A stretch of 64,000 nucleotides of DNA from Atherinomorus stipes. Lineage: Eukaryota; Chordata; Actinopteri; Atheriniformes; Atherinidae. The position numbers were made by a program, and so were the translations under genes. This document shows, piece by piece, positions 12,801-24,976 of the stretch; the first letter of the stretch is position 1; every line of letters begins with the position of its first letter. The stretch is from the NCBI GenBank assembly GCA_023101725.1, contig JALJCO010012682.1:1240001-1304000 (forward strand), written 5' to 3'. Below the pieces are notes generated by a model. The model made no database searches and was not told the DNA's origin. It was given only the letters and a program-made list of their open reading frames with translations.

Positions 12801-15800
12801 CCTTAGCTGCTACCCACTGACACAGTACAAAGCATCGATTATCAATTAACTATGAAAAGGTTCAACAATAAAAGATCTTGCTACTTCCTGTAAAGTAGTC
12901 ACGTTTTCTTCAGTCTACCTGCTTCGTCTCCCTTTCAACCAACATCTCAAGTCACATCAATCACAAACTGACATCCTGTCACTTTCCATTCAACGAGATG
13001 AAACTGTTTCCTCACAGGATGCAGTGGGGTCCCCCATCGGTTAACAGCACACGTACATTAAGCCGTTCACAGCTGGGAGGGGAAAACACAAGCCCCCAGT
13101 AGGCAAAGGCTCTACCAGTGGAAGGAAAGATGGTGAGAGGCAAGAGCCACATATACAGTCAAAGGAAAAAAAAAGAAAGAAATTAATTTAGAAGCAGATT
13201 TACAAAAAAAAAAAAGAAAGAAAAATACAGAAAAGGAGTAAGTAAGGAAAGAAAACTAAATGTACATTAAAGCTGTAGTCTTACCCGATCTCTCTGGAAG
13301 TAAATGAGAACTCCAGCTGTGACTTGGGCGATGAGGATGAGCAGGAGGCAGGTGAAATACTGTGAGATATGAAAATAAATATCAGTTTACTGCATCTAAA
13401 ATCTGCTGTTTAAATACTAATGAAAATCTAATTTAGAAAAAATATCTTAATAAAGCCTTCAGGACTACATTTATTTCACAAAGCTGTAGCACCCGTCACC
13501 TTTGCAGAGTACCATTTTTTTGGTGTTTTGGGCATAAAATTATAAATTTAGATTCATAATTCTCTCAATTAACTTTACCTGCAGTATAAAGTAACTTTAG
13601 TTAATTAACCAAAACAATATTGGAGATTCAACAAACAATCTAATCTTTGGTCATAGGTTAGATTTACAATCTAAATATAGATTTTTCTCATTAATAAATT
13701 AGTAGCAATGTAAGACCGCCCTCCCCAAGTGTATTCGTTTGTCATTGGGGTCATCTGCCAGATGGTCACTGTCACTGGGAGAAGTAGGTCACAGCAGTTC
13801 TCTGGTTAACCCCTTGCAGGTTTAACACTGCAGAGGTCAGGCACCCATCCCCACTCTTTCTGTACCCCATACATTTCACTGGCTTTATCTCTGTCACCCC
13901 CTCCCCTCAGTAAATCCACACATGCTGTAAGATCCCAGTCCAACACATTAGCAGAATGCTGAAGGGCTTTACTGTCAGCAGGAATCTATCAAGAGTTATT
14001 AGCCATGCTTGAGAACACAGGCAGGTGCATCCAGATTAGTGTTTCATGCAAAAAAAAAAACCAAACAAAACACAAGTTTAGCTCTTATGTATTTTAACTG
14101 ATGGGACAGTAAGTGTATAAGAATGGTAGGCAGCAGCTCCTGTAGGTACAGAACATGCCTGACTGAGACTATTTGGGGGCATTTTATGTTTTTGTCATGA
14201 TGAAAAAGAAAGATGACCAGCAAAGTGGATTTTAAAATTCCCATTATTGTGCATCATTAGCAGTCATGAAGGACCCATCATCATATGCTGAGTTATACAT
14301 GCTATGGTGAGGTGTTAATCCTGTCTTTCTCCTGGAGAATGATCCTTCTTGGAGAACTGTGTATGTTGCACCAAAGCTCAAAGTCAATGTGAGATCCTTA
14401 CCAGAACCAGCAGACAACGTATTTCATAGATAGCTCCAAACAACCCAAAGAAGCCCATGGCCATTGAGAAAGAACCTACTCCGATGAGGATGTAGGAAGC
14501 CACAGTCACTGTGTCCGAAGATTCATCTACAGAAGATGTAAACATAGAAAAAACACACAAGTGTTAAACCTGTACAGAATGAGTCTAATGTGACATGTTA
14601 GTACCACACGTCTGTAAGTCAATTCTGTTTTAAAACTAAAGAGAAGTCCTTATTTTCAGCCCGCCCCCCCCCAAAAACAAACAAAGAAATTAAAAAACTA
14701 AAACATAACCCAGTGCTCTAAAATACACGTATCCCACACAACTCAAGCTTGCTCTCTTTTACACAGATGGTTTAAATGAGCCAGAAATTCTTCACAGAGC
14801 AAACCCTTTATGCTAAACTCAGAGCATTTAAATGGTTTTCTCCCATGAAAGTTTATTTTAATACAGCAGGCCACCAGAGGGAGTTGGACCAGGACAAGTC
14901 AGATGTGGTGAGATTAATTGATTTCACTCTTTGGTATGCAGAGAGAGAAAGACTCAAGAGGAGAAGGGGGTAGGGTCTGAAAATGCTTGCAAGGTTGGAG
15001 AGAAGATAAACTGGAGCCATTATGTGGCTGTGTGTTATCTGGGCTGGGGATGCTACAGAGAACCAGAGTACCGTCTGTAGAGGAAGCCAGAATCTGAGCT
15101 TTGAAAAATGGCTCCAAGTAATAAAGATGCCTGGCTCAAGCATCGAAGGCAAAGCCATCAGATTACTGATTGCAAATCATGAGAAGAAGCTGACGAACAC
15201 AAAAGCACACCCCTGCTGCTCTAATGCAGTGGGTGAATATAATACAATGCTGATTTTTTCTTGGATTGCTTATACCAAAGCTGACTGGATGCAGATGTAT
15301 TAAAAATACCATAGATGATGATTCTTCACAGCTCTATACAGTAAAGTATACATCGTGTCACATGCATGGATACCATTCATGTTTAAAGCTGGTTCCTATT
15401 CCAAGTGCAGCTGTGTTAGTTTGCTTCTCATTTTGCATTGAAAAAAATAGTTGGTACAAATCTCTGACTTGCACCATTTCACTGTGAAGATGTCCTCGCT
15501 CCTTCCTTTTTGGTTAAAAAAAATCTTGTACACTTGTTATCACAGGATGCAGGCTGCCTCTTTATCAGAGAGACAAGTAAGCCATCTGTCAGGCTCAGAA
15601 TATTTTCCAACCAAGTCCCAACTATATTTGACCCTTTTACTCTGGACATTTTATGGGTTAACATGAATAAACAACTGACAAATTATAGCGAAGATTACAA
15701 ACAACTCTGCAACTGTAATGCAACAAAATAAGAGTGAAATACAGCAGCTCTTCCTCAAAAAAAAAACAACTTTAGAATAGTAAAATACCTAAAGCGGAGC

Positions 15801-18800
15801 AAGGATGCACAAAAACATCCCAAATGCCTGTTCATCACTGACTACATGGGTTACCACAGTGGTGAATGCTGTGGTGGTTTGAGAATAGTTGAAAGCTAAA
15901 AAGATTTGGGTCGACATATGCTGAGTGTTTATGTGGCTACAGGGTAGCATTTAAAAGAAGGCAGACGGGCACACTGTATGTCCTATATGTAGCACACTGC
16001 TGAAGCATGCCATTCTAGTCTCTAATTCATACACACACAACTAGTATCTGCAAAAGCAACAGATGTCCACAGGTTTCTTTAACACAGTGATTATGTGGAG
16101 GATTTGGGTACATGCAGGAAACAATTTAAGTAGTAATCTGAAACCGAACAGGCAGGGGGCAGAGGGAAAATATTGGACTAAACATGTTGAGCATTGCCAA
16201 ACCAACACATGCAGCACTGAGGCTCTTCTGTGAGGTTTAACAGATTACCATCAATCACAGTCAGAGCAGTACTCCACATGCTACACCTTACACTTTCTGC
16301 TACACTGATAAGTTGATGTTACTGTAAAGAGTGGAGGTTTCCACATAATAATACACTCATATCTTGTTATGTAGACTTATTCCATTATCAATAAAGCCAA
16401 TAATACAGTAAGTGACATCATCCTGTGTCTGTTTGGTTTCCTGTTCGACGAAATTTTATGAAGCACAAAAGCAGATGAATATAAATAATACTGAGCAGCT
16501 TCACTGACTGCACTTTTCCTTTTTGTAATTTGGTCAGGTTGTGGAGAATTACTTTATCTAGCCAGTGACACTGAGACTCAATCTTCATCCATTTATCTGT
16601 TTGCATCATACATTCTTAACCTGTCTCATGTCAAACCTGTACACCTGCAGATGCATCGGTGTCAGAAAGCATCAGATACCAGATACTTCCTGTGTGTTCT
16701 TCTGTGATAATACACATTGTCATGCAGTCAGCATGGGTGCTGTTCTGCTCTGTATTATGGCAACTTTCCTCTTTGGTCTCTGCTATATAGTTTGTAACGG
16801 TTCCCTCAGCCGTTTCCAGACAACTTTCCATTTAAAAAATGATGGTGTTCTACAAGAAGGCTGCTGTGGAAGGAGGGAGAACTGTTTGGCATTGCAGATC
16901 CTACAGTAAACACAACCAGGGCCACACATTCAGCTTGCATGCAGATGGTGAAAAAACACAGTTGACATTATGTCCAGAATTAAAAAAATAAACACTAGTG
17001 GATTTTTAGACCTGAATTTTAAGTTTCCTCTAAGTTTAAATGGCCCAAGGGGAAAATCCACTCACAATCATGAAGTCTACTTCTCTCTTTGAGACTTTGC
17101 ACAAGTTTCTGCATTAATACGAAGCATATTTCCAAACTCTGCTCTGGCACACATTCTGCTCCACATAAAGCACCTCCTTTCCAAGGCCTACTTTTGTATA
17201 AACACGTGGCGAGCTGTGTTATGGCAACCACCTGCAAGAAACGCTCAAGTTATCATGTCACTGGAATAGACTATTAAAATTGCTGTGATGACAAAGAGGG
17301 GTATACACTGAGAAGAAGATGCCCTTTCACTCAAAAATAGAGGCCTGAAACCACAACATTCACATAGTTTCCCTCTCTGAGGTCACTGGGGCAGCTGCAA
17401 AGGCCTCTACTAATAGAACTCATAAAGAATGGAAACTGAAAACACACAGATCCTGTTTATGGTCGGGCAACAGTACAACTTCTGAGGGGAACACACAGAG
17501 TCAATAAACAGAGTTGCCTGCAGCTTTTGTCCCTCTGCACAGAAGTAAGAGATTTCCAGTCAAGTTAGAATCCAAAAGAGGAGCCGAGGTTGACCCACAC
17601 AAGGTACCGGCTACAAAAATACATCAAGCCCCACATACAGTAGGAATATCCTGGGGCGATGGCTGAATAACACTATCTACAGAGGGACACCTGAACTATC
17701 ACAATAATAGACCTTACTGTGGCGTGGATGATGTATACTGCCTTTGTTTTCTGAAGGCCTAAACAGAGATTAGCAAACTTAGCTCAATAACAACCTTGAA
17801 GGGATTTCTCCCATGTTCCTGGCCTCAAGAGCTGAATAGCAGGATAGGACTCAGAGGGACTGGTGTAAGACACAAGATCAGCTCCAGATGGTCTCTATGA
17901 AAACTCAAGCGTTTGGACAACTCAGATGGATTTCTTCCACCACATGTGACCTGCATAAATGAGCCTTTCTCACTAAGAAACAACTAAATCCAGTTATCAT
18001 CTAAATCCATTACATGTTTTAACCATCTTTTCTTTTTTTATCTTGAGTCTGTGAGTAAAACTAAGGGTGGAAGAAAAGTTATAGGTTAACTATGTGTTAC
18101 ACATTTTTCCCATGGCAGGAGGTAAGTTTACTACCACCCTCCAGACTGCAGTGTCTCTCACATTTTGAGACTTTACCTTCTCGATCTACATATGAGTGTC
18201 TGATCTTAGATGTTGTTTTAGTCTCAGTTTACTTACATTTATCTCTTTTTTATGAACTGATATTACATATGTGTGACTTGGAAAGCTTTTACATTTATTT
18301 AATTTTTTAAAAATTTATGCTAGTACTATACAAGGGTGCAAGTAGACTTAAATATGTACAAATTTATTAGTTTGTGCACTTCTTAATCTCTACTGTATTT
18401 TATTGCTATAAATAGCAGTGTGTTGTTAAGCTGATTCACTCAGGGGGCTGCACTGGGAGGGGATAAGGTTGGCAGAGTGTGTGGTGGGAGTAGGCCTGTA
18501 CAGGGCTCAACTCTAGCCCCTTTCAGACTTGCGCTGGAAAGCGGTTTTAGTGCAGACTTTGCCTTTTAAAACGTGTGCATTCAGACATGCGTTTCGGTCT
18601 TTTACCTCGGAGATGTAGTGGACATGTAACGGCTGGTCCCCCTGTCATAAGAGCGGAAATGTTGCAGCACGTCGTTTTGGCTGAACGCACAAGAAAATGT
18701 TCCGGAGAAGCTGGAAGGGAGAGTCGGACTGTGCTGACTTTTCTGCAACATTTCCTGATGTCTGAAAGCGCCCGGGATACAATAAAACCAGAAGGCATCA

Positions 18801-21763
18801 CCATATTTGAAAAGGCGAATCCAGTTAAAGAGCGGGTGGACTTTACCGCTCATGTTCCGCAATGCAAGTCTGAAAGCGGCTTCAGACTCTCCTGCCAGAA
18901 CTGCAGCAGCAGAGGGCACAACACAATGATGGGATTACAGTGAAACAGCAAACAAAGGACAACAAAATATGATTAAATAAATATAGTTTGATGAAAGTCT
19001 GGCAACAGGGAGCAAAGTGAATAATGGAAACAAAATCTGAAACAACTTACATGCAACTAACATGCTCCAGGTCAAGTTGTGCTACAGACCTGCGTACTTT
19101 GGTAGTTATTTACTGACCTTTTCCCATTCCTTCCTTCTATTTTACCTTTCATCGCTAAATCAAGTTTTCCCCTTTACAGCAGAATAAGTTTATATAAGAA
19201 CAGTAAATCACAGAAGCTCCCAGCCTTGCACAGAGATGAAGATCATGTCTATATTTGAGGTTTAGCTGCGTTGGAATCTGATTTCCCCATCTGCAGCATT
19301 TGTGTTATTCCTTTGCGGAAGGAGTTAAAAGTCTCTTTGAATGAAATATATATTTAACTTCAGCAGACACAAGGTTACCAAATAATGAGTTCTGAGTATT
19401 TTTTTATAATCAAGAAAAAAGAAAAAAAAAAAGAAAAAAAAAAAACTGAAACTGCTGCTGCTTTTGTAAATACTTTGCATAGGATGAATACACTGAAAAG
19501 CATTTATAAAAAAGTTTTTGGGCAACAACCAGTTTCCATCTGTACTTCTCTTTTTCAGGCACAGCTGGACCTGACTTTAATCAGTCTTTCTCCAATGTCT
19601 TCTTTGTAAAACAATATCAAACACACTGTTACCTTTAAAAACGCTGATAACCTCTCCCCTTAGAGTGTATTATTTAGAGCAGCGTTTTTCAAAGTGAGGC
19701 TCGGTCGGGACCCCCATGTGGGTCGCATGATAATTTCAGGGGGTCATAAGATCATTGTGAAAGAAAAAATAGAGCCTATGTTCATCAAATAAATTTGGGG
19801 TTTTTGGGGCTATCAATATGAACACATTGCAAAGAGATTAATCCATTTCTTAATTATTACATATAAATAACTTAGTTATTACTAATACCACATTAAAAAA
19901 TGTGAATTTGCCATTATCTCAGGGAGGGAAGCTGATTTTGGGCATGTAGGTGCCTTGTCACAGCAGTGAACCGAATCCACTAGAGGATATGTGTCTTTGC
20001 TGGAATCGAAAAAAATATGTGGTAACATCTGTGAGAGTGGGAAGTTCTGAGCATCTCTACCATCTGGCCGAGTTAAAAGTAAAACTCTGTGGAAACTACG
20101 GGGAAATAAAGCTGCTATTTTCCAACCGAAGATGAAACAGCTTGATTTGCCTTGATAATCAAGAGCTTGTCACCTCCCACCGGCTAACCTACTCCCCACA
20201 GACGAGCTTGCCATCGCTTGTCTGTCTACAGGGCAGCTTTTGCTTTGCTGAGCAAATGATCGAGTTCCATTAGTGAGTCACATTTTTATTTTCGTGCAAA
20301 CATCCCTCTGTGATTTCATGGGAATGAGTCCTTGGGGATAAATTCTCCATAAACTGCTGAGAGGAGGCCAAGAATTTCTGGATTTTCCACATCCTCCAAT
20401 TTTATTTCCATGTAAAATGTTTTCAGAGCACTTTATTCATAAGAGCTGAATGTATTCTTCTGTGATTAATATCACAACTGGATTTGGAGGAAAGCCAGCA
20501 GGTGTGTTTGGCTGTTAAAACACTTACGCAGAACAGCTACGAAACTCTGTTTATCAAAGAGAACCCACAGTCCAAATCCAGCGATCACTGCTCCAAAGAT
20601 CTGTCAATGGGAGAAAACAAAAGATAATCAGACACCAGATCTTATATGAGAATAAAACCCTGAATCAGCGCTGGCATGTCTTAAACAGAGAGACTTTTTT
20701 TTTTTTTTTTTGCTCCCTTCATTTTACATCTGGACCTAATCAAACCCTAACTCTTCTCTGTCTTTTCGTCTGCTTGTCTCTTTCTCTCATAGCAACAGTT
20801 TGTGAGGAATGTGTCGAAAGCATCAACAAAATCCCTCATAATTAACACCCAGTCTTGAGGAACTAAAAAAAAATTAATCAGTCTCAGATAAGAATAAAGG
20901 AAAAACACAATGTGTGCACCAGACAAAGTTTAGAACATCAATTAAATCAAACTGGTCCTTTTCAGAAGATGTAGGGCACACTTGTGGGGGTCTGTTGATT
21001 CATCAGCTTCCTGCTTGTATTGTTACCCCTCCACAGCCCCACAACAGTAATTAGTGCCCTGGTAAGGAGCTGTTCATTTACAAAGTCTGCTGAGTGCCCA
21101 GCGGTCATCATTAGCCCACTACTTCCTGGCTTCCCCTAGCCTCACCAACCTTAATATGTCCACATGGACAAACATTTGAAACAGACCCACACGCTTCCTA
21201 TTAGACACCAGTTGAGTGTTCACTTCAAAAGGTCTGTGTCAGGTTTATAGCTGCAGACTCACTGCAAAGGTCTGGAAATCCTCACAGAGTCAGTTTAAGG
21301 GGCATGGGGGTTTATCAGCCACTGGACTTTATGTTGTAGTCAGTTAAGAGAAGAGGAAACAAACAGAAACCATCTGTTGTTGTTCAGACCAGACTGCACT
21401 GTTAAGTCTCCACCCCCATGCAAACTCACAGCAACATTTCCTTGTGTATTTCTATTAATTAACAGGGTGATCTGAATTACATAAAAAAAAAAATAAAATA
21501 AAATAAATAAAAACCTGAGAGGCCAAAGACAAACGTTAATGCGTCATGCGTGTATTTAGCTGAGGCAAAACAAAAGATCTCATCTCGCCATCTAATGTAC
21601 AGTAAACAAAGGTGCTGAGAAAGTGAAAATCCGGGTTCTCACGACTTTAACATAATATGTAGTTGCTGCAACCAGAGAGGGACGAAATGTGAATACTTAC
21701 AAAGAAGAGGAGGTTGAAGAGGAAAAGAAAGTACTTGGTGACTGAGATGCATCCTTTCCCCAT
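6788..21763 (-). CDS. cd82: cd82: CD82/KAI1-type tetraspanin, 8 coding exons, 256 aa
   Basis: The exons (listed separately) join in frame across GT-AG introns into a 256-residue four-pass tetraspanin, close to human CD82 (267 aa). Seen: MGKGCISVTKYFLFLFN start; TM1 about 12-34, TM2 about 55-76, TM3 about 84-107, large extracellular loop about 108-215, TM4 about 216-242; the tetraspanin CCG motif at 148-150; six loop cysteines (148, 149, 173, 175, 191, 205) for three disulfides; five N-glycosylation sequons (N127, N132, N156, N165, N177); a C-terminal tail ending DYSKVPKY with a YxxPhi endosomal/lysosomal sorting motif (YSKV, 250-253). Known of the family: CD82 builds tetraspanin microdomains, binds integrins, EGFR and other tetraspanins, restrains cell migration and is a metastasis suppressor in mammals. 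The terminal tail and loop pattern favour CD82 over CD9, CD37, CD53 or CD81. Fish carry cd82a and cd82b; which one this is cannot be decided here. No break or missing key residue was found. Confidence 0.93.
7243..7326 (-). CDS. cd82: cd82 coding exon 7
   Basis: 84 nt, phase 0 at both ends, residues 204-231 (GCAKFVEKWLPENYGVILGI...). Acceptor ctcctctag, donor GTAGAG. Supplies the last loop cysteine (C205) and most of TM4. Confidence 0.93.
7327..8718. other. cd82 intron 7, nothing further recognised
   Basis: AT-rich non-coding DNA with no recognisable exon, RNA gene or transposon boundary. Confidence 0.5.
8719..8892 (-). CDS. cd82: cd82 coding exon 6
   Basis: 174 nt, residues 146-203, beginning MKCCGWTG after a catgtcaccag acceptor and ending PIYEM before donor GTATGT. 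It carries the diagnostic CCG motif, the CSC pair, C191 and three sequons (NWS, NST, NDS). The open frame runs past both splice sites, so ORF-based prediction overextends it. Confidence 0.94.
9751..10533. mobile_element. Unclassified DNA element inserted in the LINE
   Basis: The LINE reading RISKS...SKTMVL is interrupted exactly here. The insert begins TTTCACACA and ends TGTGTGAAA, a perfect 9 bp terminal inverted repeat, and is flanked by agcaaatc (9743-9750) and aacgaatc (10534-10541), a 6/8 match that suggests an old 8-bp duplication, as hAT elements make. The element contains CpG-rich non-coding sequence; the 64-codon open frame at 10313-10507 matches nothing I know. Confidence 0.55.
10667..10790. 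repeat. Teleost dispersed repeat fragment
   Basis: The sequence aaggcaggcatgtttattta followed by tataacacatatcaa and a caattcaaagagcttttt block is a degenerate copy of a very common fish repeat that contains TTTATTTATATAGCAC and CAAAGTGCTTTAC blocks. It splits the LINE fragment. Class (LINE tail or SINE) is uncertain. Confidence 0.5.
11411..11509 (-). CDS. cd82: cd82 coding exon 5
   Basis: 99 nt, phase 0, residues 113-145 (LKHEISNIIQ ... WDYIQRT). Acceptor ctcctctacag, donor GTGAGT. It is the first, helical half of the large extracellular loop, with NYT and NRT sequons. Confidence 0.92.
13285..13359 (-). CDS. cd82: cd82 coding exon 4
   Basis: 75 nt, phase 0, residues 88-112 (YFTCLLLILIAQVTAG...). 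Acceptor atatctcacag, donor GTAAGA. It codes for most of TM3; the LLLILIAQVTAG block matches my memory of human CD82 closely. Confidence 0.93.
14402..14526 (-). CDS. cd82: cd82 coding exon 3
   Basis: 125 nt; completes a codon split with exon 2 (C + AT = His46) and codes through residue 87. It gives the small extracellular loop, TM2 (SYILIGVGSFSMAMGFFGL) and the inner loop GAIYEIRCLL. Acceptor catcttctgtag, donor GTAAGG. Confidence 0.92.
14527..18515. other. cd82 intron 2 (3' side), no gene seen
   Basis: Non-coding, AT-rich. Open frames such as those near 14850-15160 and 16565-16909 show no family motif and no splice context. No repeat boundary could be defined. Confidence 0.45.
18516..18880. 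mobile_element. Short TIR element, CpG-containing
   Basis: Left end gcccctttcagacttgc (18516-18532) and right end gcaagtctgaaagcggc (18864-18880) are inverted repeats with one mismatch. A related inner pair (ttcagacatgcg near 18571; gatgtctgaaagcgcc near 18758) suggests layered sub-terminal repeats. The ~365 bp between is GC-richer than the intron. Overlapping open frames on both strands (18575-18943) look like chance frames in this element. No clear target duplication found. Confidence 0.6.
19680..19790. mobile_element. hAT-like terminal fragment
   Basis: CAGCGTTTTTCAAAGTG followed by a gtcgggacccccatgtgg block and gtgggtcgc resembles the end of Charlie/Tip100-type hAT elements (CAGNG-TTTTTCAA style terminus). 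The other end was not located, so this is probably a decayed or solo end. Confidence 0.5.
20528..20600 (-). CDS. cd82: cd82 coding exon 2
   Basis: 73 nt, residues 22-45 plus one base (IFGAVIAGFGLWVLFDKQSF...). Acceptor cccattgacag, donor GTAAGTG. It finishes TM1 and starts the small extracellular loop. Confidence 0.92.
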
Positions 21764-21773
21764 GGCTGCGGAT
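21701..21773 (-). CDS. cd82: cd82 coding exon 1 (start codon exon)
   Basis: The exon begins at 21773 after a gccctccag acceptor, has 10 nt of 5'UTR (atccgcagcc) and ATGG at 21763, then 21 codons (MGKGCISVTKYFLFLFNLLFF) to a GTAAGT donor. The start is chosen because the Kozak context (gcagccATGG) is good and the MG.GC..VTKYFLF N-terminus, with its N-terminal glycine and cysteine, is typical of the family. The coding part is 63 nt. Confidence 0.94.
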
Positions 21774-22117
21774 CTGGAGGGCAGAGCGGTTGGGATTATT
21801 GCAGTGGACTAGAAGCCTGCGATAAAAAGTGAGACAGAAACAGAGTAAAGATGAAGAAAAGACACAATAAAACAACCCAGACAGTTAGCCTTGTCTCAGT
21901 TTTGCAAGAGCCACAGAATGAGAACACAGGAAAATCTGCACAGCTGGACTCCTGATTAAACAAAGCTATAATGTTCAAAGCCAAAACATTGGCTTTATTT
22001 CTCTACAATAGCCTGTTCTCCAGTCTTAAAAAGCTGAGTCTCCTCTATAACTCCCACTTTTGTTTGAAAATATGGCCCTTTGTCTTAGTTTACAGGTTTT
22101 AATACTATACTTGGAGA

Positions 22118-22156
22118 GTTAGTGAAATATACATTTTGGTTGTATATTTCACTAAC
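22118..22156. repeat. Perfect 16-bp inverted repeat with 7-base loop
   Basis: 22118-22133 (gttagtgaaatataca) and 22141-22156 (tgtatatttcactaac) are exact reverse complements separated by ttttggt. It lies in cd82 intron 1 outside any transposon I could delimit. Confidence 0.9.
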
Positions 22157-22860
22157 AAGCCACACTGGTGTGTAAGATGGGAGGAAAAACCACTACAAAG
22201 TGTTGAGTGGTAAACTCATGATTACCGTGCAGAGGCCATGACAACACATGTGGTTACGTATGCTTTTGTCATCACTGGAAGAGGAAAACCAAGCCCATCT
22301 ACACCATGTTTACAAGCACCAGTCAGTTCATAAAGCTAGACAGCATAGATTTGGCTTATTTTATATGACCGACTAACACTGAACATAATTTGCGAATCAG
22401 AAAGACTTCGGCAGTTTGAGCATTTTACAGCGACATCAGTCAGATTACTTCATAGTCAGTATACTTTATATTTTCTGCAATGCTATATGACTTCATTTAG
22501 GGACTTTTCTGCGAGCAACACTTTCCTTTCAGAGAACACCTGTGGGCCATGGAAGCACCATATAGTGTGTACTTTATAAAACTCTTCTTGGCAATGTGAC
22601 TCAGCGAGAACTTCACAGGCCCAAAGAAAATATTACCACAACACTACAACCCCTCATCTACACAGAGAGGACCAAAAATATAACTATCCATTGTGGTTAT
22701 TTCAGGAGTCTGAAAATATCCAGAGAAGGCAACTCCTTCTGTATCACATGACAAGGTGTCATCTTCTAATTTCATTTTACTTCATATTGGAGAAAAAAAG
22801 ATCACTTGTTTGAATAATGGACTAGATAATAATACAGTTTCTATTCTAAACAGACTATAG

Positions 22861-24976
22861 CAAGGGGGGCCTAAGTCCAGTCCTCAAAAGCTACTATTCT
22901 GTACATGTATGGAGTTTATTTTGTGTTTTAATGAAATTCAAGAAAAAAAAAAAAAACAATCTGAAAGGGGAAAATAATTTTGAAATCAAAATAAAAATAT
23001 TGAGAACAAATTTTCACACTGATAGCAAAAACTGATGCTATTTGAAACTCAAGAAAAGGTTTTCAGAGAAAACATTTTGTCATAGAATAAATAAAATGAC
23101 ATTTGGAAAATTATTTTCAAGGGGAAAAAGCTCTCTCAAAAATATATTTTTACTCTCAAATATTGTTTTTTTTTTACATTCAGAGTGAAAACATTTTCTC
23201 TCTAAAAAAAAAATTCTCTCTCAAAACTTTTTTCTTCTTGCTCTCAAAACCTAAGTCTCTGCTCTCGATTCAGGATTTTTCTCTCGATGTGAAAACTGTG
23301 TCACATCGAGACACAGTTTTCACTGTGTTCCTATTGGCCAGTCTTAACAGAATTGACAGCCGGGTGGTGATATTTTGGGCAAAGGCCAATGATCCAAGGA
23401 TCGGCAGTTCGAATCCCGATCCCCCAGCCATAAGTTGTTGTGTCCTTGGGCAAGACACTTAACCCTCCTTGCCTCCAGTGGGGGCACCACTGGTGTATGA
23501 ATGTGTGTGAATGTGGAGGTCGTGGAGGTGGAGGTCGAGGGGCCATAGGCGCGAAATGGCTGCCACGCTTCTGTCAGTCTGCCCCAGGACAGCTGTGGCT
23601 ACATACGTAGCTTACCATCACCAAGTATGAATGAGGGATGAAAGAATAATGGATCTACTGTAAAGCGCTTTGAGTGCCTTGAAAAGTGCTATATAAATCT
23701 AATCCATCATAAAGGTTGTGACGCCTTCCTCGTTAATATTCATGAGGAAACTCCCGCTGGCCCAGACTTCCTGATCCACCGCAGCATGTTAAGAAGGACT
23801 CAGACTGACTGTACCGCTTTCTGAACGGTTAATAAATGCTGCTGCTGCTTTGGGAAACATGGATACACATCGCTGCGTCTTTCATAAAAGTTGATAAAAT
23901 AAGCAACCGGGTTTTAATTGCTGTGTACACTTTTAGACACCGACTCAGGTCAAGTGGCTGGCTGCGAGCCTCAGCCATGCCAGAGTGTCTGACGAGACGT
24001 GTGAATTTTCATTGATGGGACGAGACTGGAGGAAAATGTCAGTGTCTGGTCTGTCAGACATTCACATGATGCAGGAAATGTCTGCTTATTGTGCATTCAT
24101 CTGCCTGTCAAAAGCTTAAAAAGTAGTTGCATCATCTTTTTGTTTGGACGCATCGACCACCACTTGGCATGCAGCAGCGTGCACATCAGAGTTCTGCACA
24201 AGTTTTACCGACCCCCATCCACTCGAGCCGAGACCCACTAACCGCGGCTCTCCCTGTCAAACCTGACCGGCTAACCTAAACGTGCCAAACGTGCTGCAGT
24301 GGATCAGGAAGTCTGGGCCAGAGGAGGTTTCCTCATGAATATTAACGAGGAAGGCGTCACCACCTTTGCCCAAAATATCACCACCCGGCTGTCAATTCTG
24401 TTAAGAGCAGCCAATGGGAAAACAGGCTCGCCCATGACACAGTTTTCACATCGAGAGAAAAATTCTGAATCGAGAGCAAAGACTTTTGAGAGCAAGAAGG
24501 AAAAAGTTTGAGAGAATTTTTTTTTTTTTTTAGAGAAAATGTTTTCACTCTGAATGCAAAAAAATAAATAAATAAATAAATATTTGAGTAAAAATATATT
24601 TTTGAGAGCTGTTTTCTCTTGAAAATAATTTTCCAAATGTCAATTTATCTTTATTTATTCTATGACAAAATGTTTTCTCTCAAAACCTTTTCTTGAGTCT
24701 CAAATAACATCAGTTTTTGCGATCAGTGTGAAAATTTGTTCTTTTCGATATTTTTTATTTTGATTTCAAAATTATTTTCCCCTTTCAGATTGGTTGTTTT
24801 CTTAAATTTCATTAAAACACAAAATAAACCCCATATACATGCCCCTCATGTACATGCCATATAGCTCTTCAGAGGCCTGGTAACGAGCCAGTCATTTGAT
24901 TCAGGTGTGTTGGAGAATGGATGCAACCAAAATGTGCAGTATGGTAGCTCTCAAGGACTGGACTTGGGCACCCCTG
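22861..24976. mobile_element. Non-autonomous hAT fold-back element, 2.1 kb
   Basis: Flanked by identical 8-bp duplications gactatag (22853-22860 and 24977-24984), the hAT signature. Termini are CAAGGGGGGCC on the left and GGGCACCCCTG on the right (right reads CAGGGGTGCCC inverted, a typical hAT end). Sub-terminal arms of about 500 bp (22900-23385 and 24360-24835) are inverted repeats of each other, and a further inverted pair lies at 23716-23795 and 24291-24359. The ~500 bp centre (23796-24290) codes for nothing recognised. The right arm has a ~100 bp segment missing from the left. No transposase, so it would depend on an autonomous hAT. Confidence 0.88.
23386..23710 (+). mobile_element. 5'-truncated tRNA-type SINE inside the hAT fold-back
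   Basis: Compared with the opposite arm of the palindrome, 325 extra bases sit here, bounded by the direct repeat aaagg (23381-23385, 23711-23715). It carries a box B-like cagttcgaatccc (about 23405-23417), then the gttgttgtgtccttgggcaa and gacacttaaccct blocks common to fish SINEs, and a 3' tail tgtaaagcgctttgagtgcc with gctatataaatc. The A box is not visible, consistent with 5' truncation. Confidence 0.75.

Noticed and set aside
18575..18943. Overlapping open frames on both strands of about 120 and 105 codons
   Set aside because: They lie within and just beyond a TIR element and match no family; both strands being open points to chance.
23386..23710. Functional tRNA gene suggested by a cagttcgaatccc B-box
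   Set aside because: No A box, no cloverleaf and SINE tail present; it is a truncated SINE.
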